In this document: in pieces, positions 6,358 to 6,836 of the stretch
Numbering within the stretch: the stretch's first letter is position 1
Layout of the letters: every line of letters begins with the position of its first letter
Source of the DNA: Nitrososphaerota archaeon
GTDB taxonomy: Archaea; Thermoproteota; Nitrososphaeria; Nitrososphaerales; Nitrosopumilaceae
Length of the DNA: 6,836 nucleotides
Assembly (NCBI GenBank): GCA_016126025.1
Contig: JAEFDA010000024.1
Location: 1-6,836, forward strand
Direction of reading: 5' to 3'
Translations under genes and position numbers: made by a program
The notes under the pieces: generated by a model
What the model saw: only the letters and a program-made list of their open reading frames with translations
What the model was told of the DNA's origin: nothing
Database searches by the model: none

Positions 6358-6558
6358 TTAATCGTACACCCTGGGTCGCATCGCGTTCATTACCGCCGTT
6401 GCTATGTCCAGCGCCCGGTCGGCATCGTCCTTCGTGACAGCCGCGCCGCCATACCTAGCGGTCATCACATATCTGGACAGCCTGTCAAGATCCGAGTCAG
6501 TTGCGCCGGTGCCCCACTCAGCCGGGAGATCCCGCGCGAGGGACGTCAGATCGTGTAT
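6358..6558 (-). pseudogene. Remnant of a HEPN-domain protein (C-terminal half)
   Basis: A 66-codon minus-strand frame, missed by start-codon-based gene calling because it lacks a proper start, ends at TAA (6358-6360). Its translation fits the second half of the HEPN domain (the PF05168 type): IHDLTSLARDLP where the family has a HdL..L helix; then LDRLSRYVMTARYGGA, matching the family's Y...sRYp segment; then VTKDDADRALDIATAVMNAM, matching the final helix where HEPN proteins have edA..AL..A..i. Upstream, the same frame is cut by TAG (6559-6561) right after SGAEPE, which itself resembles the loop before HdL. The expected N-terminal helix with the QAaEKa.Ka signature is absent in all three frames. 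Full-length HEPN proteins are about 120-140 residues and often pair with a nucleotidyltransferase as toxin-antitoxin systems; no partner is visible. I infer a decayed gene; the family assignment is by eye. Confidence 0.55.
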
Positions 6559-6586
6559 CTACTCCGGCTCCGCGCCAGACGGTTCT

Positions 6587-6619
6587 CTTGCAAACCGTGT
6601 TGATAACACGATTCGCAAG
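6587..6619. repeat. 33-bp near-perfect palindrome
   Basis: The left half is CTTGCAAACCGTGTT and the right half AACACGATTCGCAAG, separated by GAT. Thirteen of sixteen mirrored positions pair, including an uninterrupted inner stem of six (CGTGTT/AACACG) and an outer stem of five (CTTGC/GCAAG). It lies where the missing N-terminal half of the HEPN remnant should be. It may be a protein binding or recombination site, or a hairpin in RNA. A second, overlapping hairpin (ACGGTT/AACCGT, 6579-6598) cannot form at the same time. Confidence 0.6.
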
Positions 6620-6645
6620 CATTACACGTCATCCCAGAGCACGAT

Positions 6646-6743
6646 CGTCCCTGACGGACGGGCGCCTCCGGTCGGTGCTTGACGCTTCTGCGGGGTGCCT
6701 GCGCTAGAACCCTCCACGTCCAGGCGCCCCTTAACATGGGCGC
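6646..6743. repeat. Cluster of hairpins with competing pairings
   Basis: Several inverted repeats follow each other: CGTCC/GGACG (6646-6650 with 6656-6660, 5-base loop); GGGCGCCT (6660-6667) with AGGCGCCC (6722-6729), eight pairs closing a 54-base interior; and GCGCCC (6724-6729) with GGGCGC (6738-6743), six pairs over an 8-base loop. The last two share the same middle segment and exclude each other. This could mean a structured or switching RNA, or it may be GC-rich coincidence. Confidence 0.35.
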
Positions 6744-6764
6744 GTCCGGGAATCATTCCCGGAC
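6744..6764. repeat. Perfect 21-bp palindrome
   Basis: GTCCGGGAAT is followed by a single central C and its exact reverse complement ATTCCCGGAC. In RNA it would form a nine-pair stem with a three-base loop on either strand. There is no T-run behind it on either side, so it does not look like a usual terminator. A dimeric regulator's operator or part of a structured element are the main alternatives. Confidence 0.75.
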
Positions 6765-6836
6765 ACAACGGTACCAATATGCTGCCGCGCCTGCACGGCC
6801 TCCCGAGCTTGCGCGCGCCGCCGTCCTCTATGTTCT

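Larger units (their letters stand above)
6622..6834 (-). other. Open reading frame entering from the right edge, possible partial gene
   Basis: A minus-strand frame is open from the window edge to a TAA at 6622-6624, about 70 codons, ending in GTIVLWDDV. It is in the same frame as the HEPN remnant further downstream. No family is recognised, other frames here are open as well, and the palindrome at 6744-6764 lies inside it. It could be the 3' end of a gene starting outside the window or a chance frame. Confidence 0.2.

Noticed and set aside
6579..6598. CTTGCAA flanked by complementary bases, resembling a tRNA-Ala anticodon loop
   Set aside because: The true stem (ACGGTT/AACCGT) leaves an eight-base loop that does not centre the anticodon, and no D-arm, T-arm or acceptor stem fits around it.
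6187..6603. A 138-codon plus-strand frame preceded by a weak A/T patch
   Set aside because: It runs antisense through the HEPN remnant and has a basic, motif-free translation. The HEPN match on the other strand is much better.
6660..6729. A 70-base span closed by an eight-pair stem, tRNA-sized
   Set aside because: Neither strand has a T-arm with the GTTCRANNC loop next to the closing stem, nor a matching anticodon arm. Kept only as a hairpin.

Overview
The window most likely comes from a GC-rich archaeon. The best guess is a marine-group Nitrososphaerota (Thaumarchaeota) member resembling Cenarchaeum symbiosum. The reasons are an archaeal-type aspartyl-tRNA synthetase, a GatCAB amidotransferase encoded beside it, TATA-type promoters placed so that transcripts would be nearly leaderless, and heavy use of ATA (Ile) codons in otherwise GC-rich genes. 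The genus is inferred from style only; no database was searched.

Layout. Positions 1-272 hold no firm gene; an open frame on the minus strand runs off the left edge. A TATA-like box at 273-287 precedes a plus-strand major facilitator superfamily transporter (308-1471, GTG start). It converges on a compact minus-strand operon, read right to left as aspS (4560-5873), gatC (4307-4549), gatA (2891-4306) and gatB (1512-2894). Gene joints are very tight: 10 bases between aspS and gatC, zero between gatC and gatA (TAG directly followed by TTG in the same frame), and a 4-base ATGA overlap between gatA and gatB. A TATA box at 5896-5907 drives the operon.

The operon makes biochemical sense. A non-discriminating AspRS would charge tRNA-Asn with Asp, and GatCAB would amidate it to Asn-tRNA-Asn. 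Residues in the AspRS anticodon-binding domain partly fit the non-discriminating type.

Positions 5908-6836 contain no intact gene that I can support. They hold a decayed HEPN-domain C-terminus (6358-6558, minus), a pair of diverged inverted repeats around 5916-6142, a 33-bp near-palindrome (6587-6619), and a cluster of hairpins with competing pairings ending in a perfect 21-bp palindrome (6744-6764). This is the least explained part of the window. No CRISPR array, intact insertion sequence, rRNA or convincing tRNA was seen.
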